Shown: positions 42,114 to 53,264, counted from the stretch's first letter. The stretch is DNA of 64,000 bases from Bacteroidota bacterium (GCA_016722525.1 JADKJB010000008.1:186001-250000), one strand, 5' to 3'. Translations and numbers: made by a program. The notes: generated from the letters alone by a model not told the origin.

Positions 42114-42149
42114 AAAATAAATAATTCATCAATGTAAAACATGGTGTAA

Positions 42150-42169
42150 AGACACAACGCGTTGTGTCT
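42150..42169. repeat. 20-bp perfect palindrome, REP-like
   Basis: The arms AGACACAACG and CGTTGTGTCT are perfectly complementary with no loop. They lie between the convergent copy C and DPP-IV genes. Short palindromes of this look are scattered in many genomes; no second copy was seen in this window. Confidence 0.6.
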
Positions 42170-42223
42170 CCCACTTAAGAAAGAATTTGTTGCATCCAAC
42201 TTCTTTTTCATTAATGAAAGGTT

Positions 42224-42292
42224 CAACTTCATCACGCCAAGCAGACCATTTTTCACTCCACAATCGTGCAACTCCATCACGCTAAGCAGACC
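42224..42292. repeat. pair of 24-bp direct repeats, 45 bp apart
   Basis: The segments 42224-42247 and 42269-42292 match at 22 of 24 bases (common core CATCACGC then AAGCAGACC). They lie in the 260-bp convergent gap, where no gene is seen. Confidence 0.6.
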
Positions 42293-42374
42293 TTACAGTT
42301 GGTACTTTGTAAGCGAAATACTTTAGTAAAATACGCACTTGGTTAAAGGGTAGCTGTATTGGTTACTCCCCAAA

Positions 42375-44559
42375 TTAAAGATTCTCTAAAAAGAAATTAG
42401 TCATCTTTGTATACAAATGCAAACGTACTCCTGATATGCCATGTGCTTTGTTGGGATAGAAGAAGGTATCGAACTGCTTGTTTTCTTTTACCAGCGAAGT
42501 CACAAATTCCATGGAATTTTGCATATGTACATTATCGTCAGTGGTGCCATGAACCAGTAAAAAATTTCCTTTCATTTCTTTTGTGAAGTTAATAGGGGAG
42601 TTATCGTCATAACCTGAGGGGTTTAATTGCGGAGTTTGAAGGTAACGTTCTGTATAAATGCTGTCGTAATATTTCCAATTGGTAACAGGAGCTACCGCAA
42701 CGGCTGCTTTGAAGAAATCGGCTCCTTTGGTCATAAGTAACGATGTCATATAGCCACCGTAACTCCATCCCCAGGCACCAATTCTGGAAGCATCCACATA
42801 GCTTTGCTTCCCTAACCATTTGGCGACTTCAATCTGATCTATTGTTTCAAGTTTTCCAAGCTGTTTGTATATACATTTATTAAACTCTTCTCCCCGAGCC
42901 CCTGTACCGCGGTTGTCGACTGAAACTATAACGTAACCTTTCTGCGCAAGTAATTGAAACCATAATAAATTTGATCCCATCCATTCATCTTTTACGGTTT
43001 GGCTATTGGGTCCTCCGTACATATACTGAATTACAGGATATTTTTTGTTTGCATCAAATGCAGGTGGCTTAATCATCCATCCGTTTAATGTTACTCCTTC
43101 AGTAGTGATGAAATTAAAAAATGTTGGTTTCGATAATTTGAATTTGGAAAGGCGGGTTGTTACATCTTCATTTTTCTTTATAACTCTAACCATTTTTCCT
43201 GACCAAAAATAAAGTGAAACAACATGGGGTCTGTCAATACCGGAATTAGTGATGAAATAGTATTTATAATTTTTGCTGAAGATAGCTGTATTTGTTCCGG
43301 ATTCTAAACTCAATTCCCGTTTTTGTCCTTTTGATGTAACAGCGTAAACTCCCTTTTCCATTGGACTTTTAATAGCTGCCTGGTAATAAAAATTCCCTGT
43401 AGCTTCATCGTATCCATAAAACTTAGTGACATCCCATTTCCCCGTTGTAATTTGTTTTATTAGTTTTCCATTTATAGCATATAAATACAAATGTTTATAG
43501 CCATCCATAGTACTTGTCCAGATAAACTCTTTTTTATTTGCTAAAAAAGTGGGCGCATCAGTAATATCAATATAGGTTTTATTCTCTTCCGTAAAGAAAA
43601 GTTCTGACTTGCCGGTTGTTGCATCGCAGGAATAGAATTCTAGTTTATTTTGGAGTCTGTTCATGCGCAAAACACAAAGTTTATTGGCATCAGCAGTCCA
43701 CTTTATTCTTGGAATGTATTGATCTGATTCTTTGTTAACATCAGCTTTAACTGTCTTGTCCGAAACAACATCATAAATATAAATTTCAACTTTCGAATTA
43801 TCTTCACCAGCTTTTGGATATTTATATTTTTCTTCTTTAGGATAAAGTTCTCCATAATAAGTTAAATTAAATTCTTTTACTTTACTTTCATCAAACCTGT
43901 AATAGCCAATATGTTTTCCATCAGGAGCCCATTGGTAAGCCTGATCGAAAGCGAATTCCTCTTCGTATACCCAATCAGCTGTTCCATTAATAACTTCATT
44001 TCTTTTACCATCGTTTGTTATGGCTTTTTCATTTCCACTAATGAGATTAGTGAGATAAATATTATTTTCTCTTACAAAAGCAATCCACTCACCATCAGGA
44101 GAAAAAGTGGCATACTGTTGTTTGCCATTTAATGAAACAGGACTTATTTTTTTACTTTTTATATCATAGATATAATTTGTTGCTTTTGTGGAGTGCCTGT
44201 AAATGGATTCCACATCTGTGGCCAGCAGAATTTTGGTTTCATCAGCATTTAATTTGTAATCGGTAACCGACAATGGTTGGCCCTCATTTTGCAGCAGGGT
44301 TGATTGGTATAAGGTATCGGTAGTAGAACCGGTTTTAAAATCAATTTTAACAATATATTGATTGGATTTTTCCGAAATAAGGTCGGTATAAAACAGGCCA
44401 TTATTCATAGATCTCACTTCAGGGAATCCCCGAAGAGGTGAACTGCTTGCCCGACCAAATATCTTCCAGTTTTAATAATTCATTTTGTGCCTTTGAAATT
44501 GATGTAGAAAGCAACAAAATGATCACAATCAGAGCTTTATTTAGACCTTTACTATTCAT
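42375..44559 (-). CDS. S9 family dipeptidyl peptidase IV-like serine peptidase (one frameshift)
   Basis: A secreted or periplasmic prolyl-type peptidase that removes N-terminal dipeptides. The start ATG 44559 (MNSKGLNKAL) gives a signal peptide ending ISKAQ. The following LEDIWSGKQF is cut by one missing T near 44433 and resumes SPLRGFPEVRSMNNG. An eight-bladed-type propeller (DPPIV_N) spans most of the protein. The C-terminal alpha/beta-hydrolase domain has the Ser nucleophile GWSYGGYM, the Asp in GTTDDNVH and the His in NKAHGIS. About 727 residues. A TATTTTTG promoter element lies 20 bp upstream. Confidence 0.92.
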
Positions 44560-44579
44560 AGTTATTGATTTTTGAGTTA

Positions 44580-44587
44580 CAAAAATA
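44580..44587 (-). promoter_or_regulatory. -7 element of the DPP-IV gene
   Basis: TATTTTTG on the minus strand is an exact TAnnTTTG match. TTTAG (44612-44608) lies 20 nt upstream as a weak -33. The expected start site is about 15 nt before ATG 44559. Confidence 0.5.
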
Positions 44588-44621
44588 GTAATCTGTAATT
44601 TCACAGCCTAAATACTACAAA

Positions 44622-45263
44622 ATGGAAGCAACTGCCAAACACATTAAAGTACAACGAACAGCCCGATATTTCCTATATGGTGATCTTCAAGAGCCTCATT
44701 CTGAGGTGGTTTTCGTTATTCACGGGTATGGTATGAAAGCCGCTGATTTCTTGAAAAACTTTGCTGTTCTGCAACAGAAAGGCAGGTTGATCGTAGCTCC
44801 TGAGGGACTTTCCCGATTTTATAGAAAAGGGTTTACTGGTGATGTAGTAGCATCCTGGATGACCAAAGAGGACCGGTTGCATGAAATTGCTGATTATATC
44901 TCTTATCTCGATATTCTTTTTGAAACTATAACTGCCGGTAAAAATTGTAAAACAATAGTTCTTGGATTTTCGCAAGGAGCAACTACTGCTTCGCGCTGGA
45001 TCATGAGTGGAAAAAGTAAGCCGGATGAATTAATTGTATGGTGCGGTGAATTTGCAAAAGATAGTGAAACCTATCCAAACAGTTTGCCCCGATTTTGGCA
45101 TGTTTCTGCAACTAAGGATGAATTTATTTCGCTTGATCGGTATGATGCACAATCGGAGTATTTTCGCGAAAAAGGCATTGACACTAAAGAATATCGATTC
45201 GAAGGTGGCCACATCATTGATCAGCCGACCTTAATCGACATTTGGGATAAACTGAGTGATTAA
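44622..45263 (+). CDS. alpha/beta hydrolase (carboxylesterase/phospholipase-like)
   Basis: A 213-residue serine hydrolase. The nucleophile elbow is GFSQG (VLGFSQGATTASRW, about residue 119). An oxyanion-type HGYG motif (VIHGYGMKAADF, about residue 32) and a C-terminal His (GGHIID, about residue 196) complete the usual elements, with an Asp in the preceding SATKDEF stretch. There is no signal peptide. The substrate is unknown; the fold resembles the small esterase/lysophospholipase group. The frame is intact. It is divergent from DPP-IV with 62 bp between start codons. Confidence 0.85.
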   Translation: MEATAKHIKVQRTARYFLYGDLQEPHSEVVFVIHGYGMKAADFLKNFAVLQQKGRLIVAPEGLSRFYRKGFTGDVVASWMTKEDRLHEIADYISYLDILFETITAGKNCKTIVLGFSQGATTASRWIMSGKSKPDELIVWCGEFAKDSETYPNSLPRFWHVSATKDEFISLDRYDAQSEYFREKGIDTKEYRFEGGHIIDQPTLIDIWDKLSD

Positions 45264-45292
45264 TTTGAATTTTGTATATTTGCATATATTTG
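45264..45292 (+). promoter_or_regulatory. Bacteroidetes-type promoter upstream of the DUF4412 pair
   Basis: TTTG (45264-45267), a 17-nt spacer and TATATTTG (45285-45292) match the -33/-7 consensus. A second TATATTTG lies at 45275-45282. The promoter begins at the stop codon of the hydrolase gene. Confidence 0.6.
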
Positions 45293-45308
45293 AGTATTAA
45301 ACTTATAA

Positions 45309-46015
45309 TTGAAAAAAGAAGTGGTTGTTTCAAAAAGTAATTTTAACGCTGGCGGAACTCTTTTGTTTTTGGTGATATTGGTTTCTGTCCTTGCTCCTTA
45401 TGGTTGCAAAAGAAGTCCGTTTGATGGCGTGGAACAGGGCAAAGTTGTTTATGACGTAACTTTTGAAGCCGCTGATATGAACCCTATGATGAAGGCTTTG
45501 TTGCCTTCAGAAGTTACTACTATTTTGATAAGGACAGAACCTGTACTGTAATTAGTATGGGTATGAATATGATGGAAACCCGACTTATTTCAGATGCAGT
45601 AAATTTTAAATATACTACTTTGATTTCGGCAATGGGAAGAAAAGTAGCAATGGTACTTGACAAAAAACAAGTGGATGAAAATTTTAGTGACCAAGTTAAT
45701 TTGAAAGTGGTTCATACCAGTGAAATGAAAGAGATTGCCGGATTGCAATGTAAACAGGCATTAATTACAGACAGTACTCAAAATACCTACCCCGTTTATT
45801 ATACGGAGGACTTATCACTGGCTGAACCAAATTGGAGCAACCCCTTTCGTGATATTCATGGAATGCTTATGGAATACTCAATCAGTTTTGGAGGTATGGT
45901 GATGAAATTGAAAGCGAAAGAAATAGTGAATACAAAAGTGGATGCAGCCTTATATGTCATCCCCGAAGGTTATGAAATTATTAAGGATCCAAAAGATATG
46001 AAGTTCGGTTTCTGA
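45309..46015 (+). CDS. DUF4412-like protein, possible lipoprotein (one frameshift, TTG start)
   Basis: A TTG start at 45309 gives MKKEVVVSK, a hydrophobic helix and a Cys (VLAPYGCKRS) that may be a lipid-attachment site, although the lipobox is weak. The mature part begins GKVVYDVTFEAADMNPMM. One missing T near 45518 breaks EVTTYFDKDRTCTVISMGMNMMET; the rest continues to 46015 (IAGLQCKQALI, YVIPEGYEIIKD). DUF4412-type proteins bear this GKVxYxVxF start and IAGxxC motif. Their function is unknown; an envelope location is likely. It is followed by a paralogue in the same orientation. Confidence 0.75.
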
Positions 46016-46034
46016 CTATGTGAAAATCTTATTT

Positions 46035-46718
46035 ATGAAGTGTATAAGACCCATTATTTTAGTACTTTTTTTTCAGTTTAGTTTTCATTGTGCTTTTGCA
46101 CAAGAAGTACTAACTGAGGGGAAAATAATATATGAGATTTCATTTCCGGATATGGAACTGGATAGTGCCTATAAGGCATTAAATCCGACCGGCTCAACAG
46201 TATATTTTAAGAATAATAAATCACGTACGGAATTGACTGTTGGTAGGGGTCTTCATACTGCTACTATTTTAGATGCTGAAAACGGTGATATTATTACTCT
46301 TACCGATATGATGGGTACCAAAAATGCCATGCTGATTGAAGGCAAAAAAGAAGGAAAACTGAAAACGAATGATAAATCAAAAAAGGCTTTACCTGAAATT
46401 TCATATTTAGATGAAACAAAAGAAATTGCCGGTTATTCCTGTAAAAAAGCACGCATTAAAACAGCCTCAACTACCAATCCTGTTGAAGTATATTTTACAG
46501 ATAGGATAAATTCCATCATGCAAATTAACAGAGACTGGAAAGATTTTAAAGGTTTTCCTTTACAGTATACGCTTGAAATGGACGGAATAGTTATGATGAT
46601 GACAGCAATTAATGTTTCACCTGAGAAAGTAGCTGATTCTTTATTTGTGATTCCTGCAGATTATACTATTCTTACTGCCGAGCAGATGAGTAAAATGATG
46701 CAAGGGTCAGAAAAGTAA
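46035..46718 (+). CDS. DUF4412-like secreted protein, paralogue of the upstream gene
   Basis: I chose the ATG at 46035 because it gives a compact signal peptide (MKCIRPIILVLFFQFSFHCAFAQ); a GTG at 46020 is the alternative. The mature protein shares the layout of its neighbour: GKIIYEISFPDMELDSAYK, then strands, IAGYSCKKARIKTAS, and VIPADYTILTAEQM. It ends in SPI-type cleavage rather than a lipid Cys. The two genes look like a tandem duplication. The frame is intact; the function is unknown. Confidence 0.8.
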   Translation: MKCIRPIILVLFFQFSFHCAFAQEVLTEGKIIYEISFPDMELDSAYKALNPTGSTVYFKNNKSRTELTVGRGLHTATILDAENGDIITLTDMMGTKNAMLIEGKKEGKLKTNDKSKKALPEISYLDETKEIAGYSCKKARIKTASTTNPVEVYFTDRINSIMQINRDWKDFKGFPLQYTLEMDGIVMMMTAINVSPEKVADSLFVIPADYTILTAEQMSKMMQGSEK

Positions 46719-46845
46719 TTTTTTCCCACTTAGCAGTTTTAAATTGGGCTTCGTTAAATTGATAGAATTTATAAAAATAACTTTTTGCTTTTGTTAATTA
46801 AGTCAATCCATTTGTCAACTCAAAAGCATTTCTCCCAGTAAATTT

Positions 46846-48774
46846 TTATTTATTTATAATCACAAATTCTGTTCTTCGGTTTTTGGATCTCCCTTCTTCA
46901 GTATCATTTTCGACTAAAGGTTTGGTTTGGCCAAAACCTTTAAATGATAATCTCCGAGGCATTAATTCCTGATTTAATTAAGAAGCTGTAAACAGAATTC
47001 GCTCTTTCATTACTTAATTTCATGTTGGCATTAGAATCGCCGGCGGAATCGGTATGGCCATGAATAGCAACAATAACCTTAGGATTATCTTTGAGAAAAT
47101 TACCAAAATCAGTAATTATATTTTTAGAAGCCGTATTTAATTCAGCAGAAGCAGTAGGGAAGAGGATGTTATTTAATTTATAAGCTTGTCCTACTGTCAG
47201 TTTTTTTAAATCCAGTGGCCTTTCCACAATATCTTTTATGGTGGTATCATCTTTTGCAAAATATTCTGAATTATAGGCGTAACCTTCTTTCTTAACAGTC
47301 ATGATGTAATCTGCATCAAATAAAACAACAGATGAATAGTCTCCTGTTAAAGTATCATAATCTACTTGTGTAATTTCACTGGTATTCAGGTTACGGAGTT
47401 CAATTTTAGCGGCCAACGGAATATCTTCACTGTCATTTTTTACCTGGCCTTTTACAAACAATACTTTTTCCGGTTGCTTATCAGTTGGTAAATCGAATGA
47501 ATATATATCATATCCTCCAGCACCTGATAATTTATTACTTGCAAAATACCCTTTCTGTCCGTTGGTACTAACAAAAAAACCAACTTCATCAGCATCAGTA
47601 TTGATTGGATATCCGAGATTAATTGGGGCACCCCAGCCGGTTTTAGCATCTTTCTTAACCATATAAATATCAAATCCACCCATGCCCGGTAAACTATCAG
47701 AAGAAAAATAGAATGTTCTGTTATCAGGATGTATAAATGGTGATTTTTCATTGCCGTTGGTGTTAATTTCAGCAAGAGGAACCGCTTTTGAAAAAGAACT
47801 ATTTGTTTTGTAAGTGGTCATGATATCACATGTTCCAAAAACAGAATCACGATACGATGCGAAGTAAAGTATTTTATTGTCAGAGGATAAAGAGGGTTGC
47901 GAATCCCATTGTTTTTTATCGTTCACATTTTCACCCAGATTGGTTATTTCACCCCATACTCCTTTAGACTTCTCTGAATAGAAAAGATCAAAATTTCCAT
48001 TTACGTTTTTTGTAAAAAATAAAAATTTATTGTCCTTACTTACTGTTGCACCGCCTTCATTGTTACTCACAAATTGGTTGAATGGCAAAGGCATAGGTTC
48101 GCCTTTGTCGAATTCACCGGTTACATCTCTGCGTGCTACCATAAATTTTTCTACACTTTGAGGCGTTAATGAACCTTTACTGGATAACTCAAACCTCCGT
48201 GTGAAATAGCACCACTCGTTGTCGGGAGAAATGATAGCCAGGTATTCCGGGTCACGGTTGAAACACCTTTTACTATTTGAGGGTTGAAAGGAACGGGATG
48301 GGCTATCATTTTAGCTCTGAATAAGCGTTTCAGCATCTTTGTTTTTAGCTTCATCAGTAGTTGCAAATTGAAGATAGCTTTTCAGGTATTTAGTAGATTC
48401 ATCATATTTTTTTGTATCGTACAAATAAGTTCCAAGTCGATAATGCGCATTAGCATCCGCATCAGGACATAACTCTATCAATTTCCATAGGCCTTTTTCA
48501 TGGTAGAAAGTCCTTTGCCAAAAGCAGCATCACCTAAAAGGAGCCACGGCTCTGCATACAAGGAATCTTCATCAATAGCATCAAGCAAAATTTCTTTCAG
48601 TTCTTTATAGTCCTTCTTAGCTTTTTTTGCAGCTTTAGCCTCTTCAAATAGTTTTGTTGCTTTTTTAGAAGTTGAAGGCGGACAAAGTGCAATGCCTTGT
48701 GCTATAGAATTGAAATGGAAACAGCAAGAAAAGACTAAAATAGTCAGTAAGAGTTTTCTAAATCTTAAATTCAT
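46846..48774 (-). CDS. PorE-like TPR / WD40 (PD40) / CRD / OmpA protein (about four frameshifts)
   Basis: The start ATG 48774 gives a signal peptide with a Cys pair (LVFSCCFHFNS, lipoprotein possible). TPR-like helices follow (KELKEILLDAIDEDSLYAEP; ANAHYRLGTYLYDTKKYDES). Next are PD40 propeller repeats (EYLAIISPDNEWCYFTRR, ATVSKDNKFLFFTK, SLSSDNKILYFASY, FIHPDNRTFYFSSD), a carboxypeptidase-regulatory-like domain (VKGQVKNDSEDIPLAAKIELRN, shown in part) and an OmpA peptidoglycan-binding domain (VAIHGHTDSAGDSNANMKLS, then FGQTKPLVENDTEEGRSKNRRTEF). This order is that of PorE, a T9SS component that docks the machinery on peptidoglycan, but related OmpA proteins share it. Breaks lie near 48480, 48305, 48250 and 46945. 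It starts at the base after the AsmA stop. Confidence 0.8.
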
Positions 48775-51443
48775 TTATTTCTTTGGTTTACCAAAAAGAT
48801 TTTTCAGTTGATTCTCTGCTTCTTTTTTTGCTTTTTCTTCAGCTTCTTTTTTAAGACGATCGGCTTCCGCTTTAGCTTTAGTTTCAGCTTCTTTTTTTAA
48901 TTTATCAGCTTCAGATTTAACTTTATCTTCAGCTTCTTTCTTTAGTCTGTCAGCTTCAGCTTTAGCCTGATCTTCCAATTCTTTTTTCTTATCATCGAAC
49001 TGCTGCTTAATTTCTGTTTTTATATCGGTAACGGTATTTGAAGCCATGTCTTTGATACCGGTTTCTATTTTAGGATCAGTTACCGTTCCAGTCATTTTGG
49101 CACTTACCTTAACTTCTTTTCCCATACTAAGATTAGTGCCGGCAGCTTTGTTGGCTTGTGACAGTAATCCGGAAACTACACTGGTCGCCTGACTGCCAAT
49201 TAATGCAGTAGGAACATTCATGTTGATAGTATAATCAATAGTCTGATCAAATCCACTGGAACCTTCGATAGTTGATTTTATTCCTGCTACATTCAAATCA
49301 AATGGCACTACACTTACTCTTCCATCTGCAAATTTGAAAGATAAATTTACATTATTAAGTGCCATTTTTTAAATTGATCCATCTTTAATGCATCAGCCAG
49401 TTTAACCATAGGAGCAAAATTTTCAACAGTAACATTACTGGTCGACAGTTTTCCACTGCCGGTGAATGTTTGAAGCAATGGTTCCATCTTACCATCAAGA
49501 AGCCCTTTAACATCCATACTTGCGGAGTATTTGCCTTTGCATTTTTCTGCAATCGGAGCAAACTTCTGCACTGCAATAAATTTGTTGTAAGTTTGAGTTA
49601 TATCTAATTGTTTAAGATCGAGATTAAAAAAGAAAGAGGGCTTTTTAATATCTTTAGATTCATAAATACCATCCATGGCAATAGCGCCTTCCAGCATGTT
49701 AAATGAAAAATCATTTAATCCAAGGGTTCTGTCACGAATTGCAATGTTTCCTTTAGCATTTTCTAAAACCATATCGTCGTAAAAAATTTTGCCTACAGTT
49801 GCAGTAATGCTAAAGTCAATATTGGAAGGTACCTCAAAAACCGTAGCTGCTGAAGTATCAGTAGCTGTTGTTGTTGCAGTTGGGTCACTCATGAACTCGT
49901 TGACATCTATCACATTTGATTTAATGTCCATGGTTCCTCTCAATAATTCATTTTCTTTGAAAAAATAGGAAAGCAGGTTGTCAATCCAACCTGTAACACG
50001 TAAATCGGTTTTGCCCATTTTCATTTCGAACCGGTTAAGAGTAACATTTTTAGGATTAAAAACCAGTTCGCAGGTGGAAATAGCTATGCCTTGCTTGTAA
50101 TCGTTACTGACATAATTAAAACCGTTGAGTTGAATGACTCCGTTAGCATTAAACTGATCATAATTTTTATTTTCAATTGCTGACATTCTTCCTTTGCTGT
50201 GACATTGGCGTTCATATCACCTTTCAAAGTTGTTCCAGCTTCCAAAGGCACCATTTTACTAATGTTAGCAAGATTAATACTACCTTTAATGGTGGCATCA
50301 ATATCGGCATCTGAAACGGGAGTTTTCACAATCAGCCTCACGTCGAAAGGCTCCAGACCCATTTCTGCATGCATTCTTTTAGATTGATTATGGTATGATC
50401 CGGTACACCATCAGGATTTGTAATATTGAGATCAACGGATACATTATTTATTGCGGTAGGCAAATCAGGGTACTTGAACATGCCATCGGCAATCTTTAGA
50501 TTAATGCCAAATCCCGGCATTGAATTATCATTGTACCTGCCTTTAATAAATCCGTTAAAAGCCAGCTTACCTTTCGATTGAACTTTATCAAAACCCTCAC
50601 TGTAAACTCCGGGGATCATCGACATAAAATTCCTGAATTCATTTTGACGCACATCGAATTTAAGGTCCATGTCAATATCCTCAGCAGGCATTGCAATAAA
50701 ACCATCAAAGCCAAATGCTAATTCATTTAACTTAACTTCATTTTTCTTAAACGTATATTTAGAATTCAGCATATCCATTTCAAGATCGGCCTGAATCAAG
50801 GCTTTGGCCTTGTGAATATAATTTACCCCACCATAAGACATGATAAAAGATGCAATTGAGCTTTGTGTACTCAATTGGAATAAATCCTGCGTAAAATCGC
50901 CACTGCCTTCATGATCTAAACCATCTAACACCGTCCTGAAGCCCAATGAACGGTCGTCATATAACACATAACCACTCTTTATACTGTATTTTTTAATGAT
51001 GCTTTAAATTGTGCAGGTTCGGTGGTGGAAGGAGTGGAGTCGTTAGATGGTTTTGCAATATCCCAATTAGCTTTACCATTCTCCAGCACTAAAAGCTGAA
51101 TTCTTGGAATTTCCAAACTAACACCTCTAATCTCTATCTGACCACCTGAAATTACACTCATAATATCAACAGTAACAGCAGTCGATTTTATGGAAGCAAG
51201 CGAGTCTCCTTCAAATTCAGCAACGCCAACTACCGTAAGATCATCCAGAACGAGGGTGAGCTTTGGAAAACTTTTGAAAATGGATATGTCGAAACCTTTA
51301 AAATCAACTTTGGCATTGATGTTATTATTTATTTCTGCTTTTAGTTTTATGAGAATTTTATCTTTAAAGAGAAAGGGTATGGAGATCAATCCCACAAAGA
51401 GCAAAATAAAAACAATCACTATTATTTTAAGGGCTTTTTTCAT
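48775..51443 (-). CDS. AsmA family envelope protein with coiled-coil tail (about four frameshifts)
   Basis: The N-terminus is an uncleaved membrane helix (IIVIVFILLFVGLISIPFLF) followed by the AsmA signature (FKGFDISIFKSFPKLTLVLDDL, split here). Long beta-rich stretches typical of AsmA/TamB bridge proteins follow. The C-terminal AsmA_2 portion is FRGTGKLSTSN-like (FTGSGKLSTSNVTVENF). The last 75 residues are Lys/Glu/Ala-rich and form three 15-residue repeats. Breaks lie near 50970, 50350, 50190 and 49360. With them healed the protein has about 890 residues. AsmA-like proteins move lipids between envelope membranes. It is co-transcribed with the PorE-like gene downstream. Confidence 0.85.
48823..48957 (-). 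repeat. three tandem 45-bp repeats in the asmA-like gene
   Basis: These encode EADRLKKEAEDKVKS, EADKLKKEAETKAKA and EADRLKKEAEEKAKK, a predicted single long charged helix. Base-level similarity between units is high, so the number of units may vary between strains. Confidence 0.8.
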
Positions 51444-51597
51444 GTTTGTATAAATATTCAGTGTTTGGTTGGAACGAATAAATTGGGTTTAAATTATCAG
51501 CTTGGTGTTTAGATGCAGCGCACTGTAAGAAATAATGATTTTTAGATGGTTTTGGAAACATTAAGATGCGTGCATCCGCCACTTCTGACTGATACGA

Positions 51598-51625
51598 CAA
51601 AATTAAGCCAAGAAACCCGTTCAAA
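51598..51625 (-). promoter_or_regulatory. promoter upstream of the AsmA/PorE-like operon
   Basis: TAATTTTG (51605-51598, minus strand) is an exact -7 match, with TTTG (51625-51622) 16 nt upstream. The predicted leader before ATG 51443 is about 150 nt. The rest of the 240-bp gap shows no gene. Confidence 0.5.
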
Positions 51626-51685
51626 AGAGTAGGGTAGTACAGCTATTTATCAACAAAAAAAATGGTCTAATTTTTAATTGAAAGA

Positions 51686-52761
51686 TTACAGTTGAGTAAG
51701 CCTGTTTCTGAGGAAGTGATCAGCAATTGTAAGTGCCGCCATGGCCTCTACAATGGGAACAGCTCTTGGAACCACGCATGGGTCGTGGCGCCCCTTACCT
51801 TTCACAGCCACGGCTTCACCGGTTGCATTTACTGAATCCTGCTCTTTCAAAATGGTAGCAACGGGTTTAAAGGCTACCCTGAAAATAATATCGGTTCCAT
51901 TACTGATACCGCCCTGAATGCCGCCCGAATTATTGGTGGAAGTAGTTATTTTGCCATCCCTGGTAATAAACGGATCGTTGTGTTGGGAGCCGCGCATGGT
52001 AGCCGCTTTGAATCCGGAACCAATTTCGAATCCTTTCACGGCATTTATGCTCAGCATGGCTTTTCCCAGACACGCATGTAATTTATCGAAAACCGGTTCG
52101 CCTAAGCCCCGGGGCACACCTTTGATCACACATGTAATTATACCTCCTAAAGAATCACCTTCAGATCTTACTTTTTTATGAGTTCAATCATTTTTGATGC
52201 TGTTTCAGCATGTGGGCAGCGAATTTCATTATTATATATCGCCTCTTCGGTAAATTGAAACTCCTCCGGCATGGTCAATTCAGCAACCGTCGACACCCAG
52301 GCCTGTACAGTGATCTGATGATGTTTTAATAGTTGGAGCGCAACAGCACCGCCAACAACTCTGCTAGCTGTTTCGCGCGCTGATGAGCGGCCACCTCCGC
52401 GATGATCACGAATTCCAAATTTAGCATCCCATGCAAAATCGGCATGTGAGGGACGGTAGGCTTCTTTGAGATGATCGTAATCCACCGGCCTTGCATCTTT
52501 ATTTCTAATAATAAATCCTATTGGAGTTCCTAATGCTTTTCCTTCCATGATTCCGGATAGAAATTCTACCTGATCGTCTTCTTTTCTAGGCGATGAAATT
52601 GATGATTGACCCGGTTTCCTTCTGTCCAGCATTAATTGAACAAATTCAAAATCAATTTTTAATCCTGCAGGACAACCTTCAATAATTCCACCTATAGCGG
52701 AGCCATGTGATTCACCAAAGGAGGTTAACCTGAAAATTTCACCATAACTGTTTGCTGACAT
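51686..52761 (-). CDS. aroC: chorismate synthase (one frameshift)
   Basis: AroC converts EPSP to chorismate with reduced FMN at the end of the shikimate pathway. The N-terminal frame has GESHGSAIGGIIEGCPAG, RRKPGQSSISSPRKEDD, SHADFAWDAKFGIRDHRGGGRSSARETASR (given in parts) and ends LIKK. One missing A near 52168 breaks KKVRSEGDSLGGIITCVIKGVPRGLG. The second frame has GFEIGSGF, GGIQGGISNGTDI and the C-terminal PTI-type stretch ILKEQDSV. About 358 residues, normal length. Clearly a functional gene with a sequence error. Confidence 0.95.
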
Positions 52762-52841
52762 GAAATTGAATTTAAATAGGAATGTAGCTATTAGTTGTTT
52801 TAATTGGATTGCACTTTTTTAGAAGGCAACCTTAATCTCCA

Positions 52842-53264
52842 TTAATCTTCGTTACCCAGAATTCTTTGCTGCAGATCCACCTGCAGCTGAAACCATTCGT
52901 CAAAGTCCGGGTTGCCCTCCCACATGTCACGCAATTCAGAATCGGCAACAATTTTATCAATTGCATCAGCCGCATTATCAGCCAGCCTGGTAATTTCATC
53001 ATTCTCAAAAGAGCCTGTTGGCAGAAAAGTAGCTACCCACTCTCTGGCATCTTCAGGTAAATGTAAAGAGGGTCTTCCTATTGCTGCAGCTATCAACTCG
53101 GCTGCTACCAGCGTTTCCTCACAGTCGGTGAGGGTTTGTCGCACTTCTTGTTCGTTCATTCGGTCAATGGCAATGGCAATTAAACCATAACCATTCAATG
53201 AAACATCCGAAATAAATTCAGCCGCTGTTTCAGTATCAAAATTTGAAATAGTTAAGTTTGACAT
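52842..53264 (-). CDS. DUF4259-like protein
   Basis: I chose ATG 53264 (MSNLTISNFDTETAAEFI); an upstream ATG at 53303 adds a less typical stretch. This 140-residue acidic soluble protein shows the DUF4259 layout: a start with FDTETAAEFISDV, the helical stretch ETLVAAELIAAAIGRP, PEDAREWV, and a C-terminal helix around WFQLQVDLQQRIL. The biochemical role is unknown. The frame is intact. It is upstream of aroC on the same strand with an 80-bp gap. Confidence 0.75.
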   Translation of the reverse strand: MSNLTISNFDTETAAEFISDVSLNGYGLIAIAIDRMNEQEVRQTLTDCEETLVAAELIAAAIGRPSLHLPEDAREWVATFLPTGSFENDEITRLADNAADAIDKIVADSELRDMWEGNPDFDEWFQLQVDLQQRILGNED

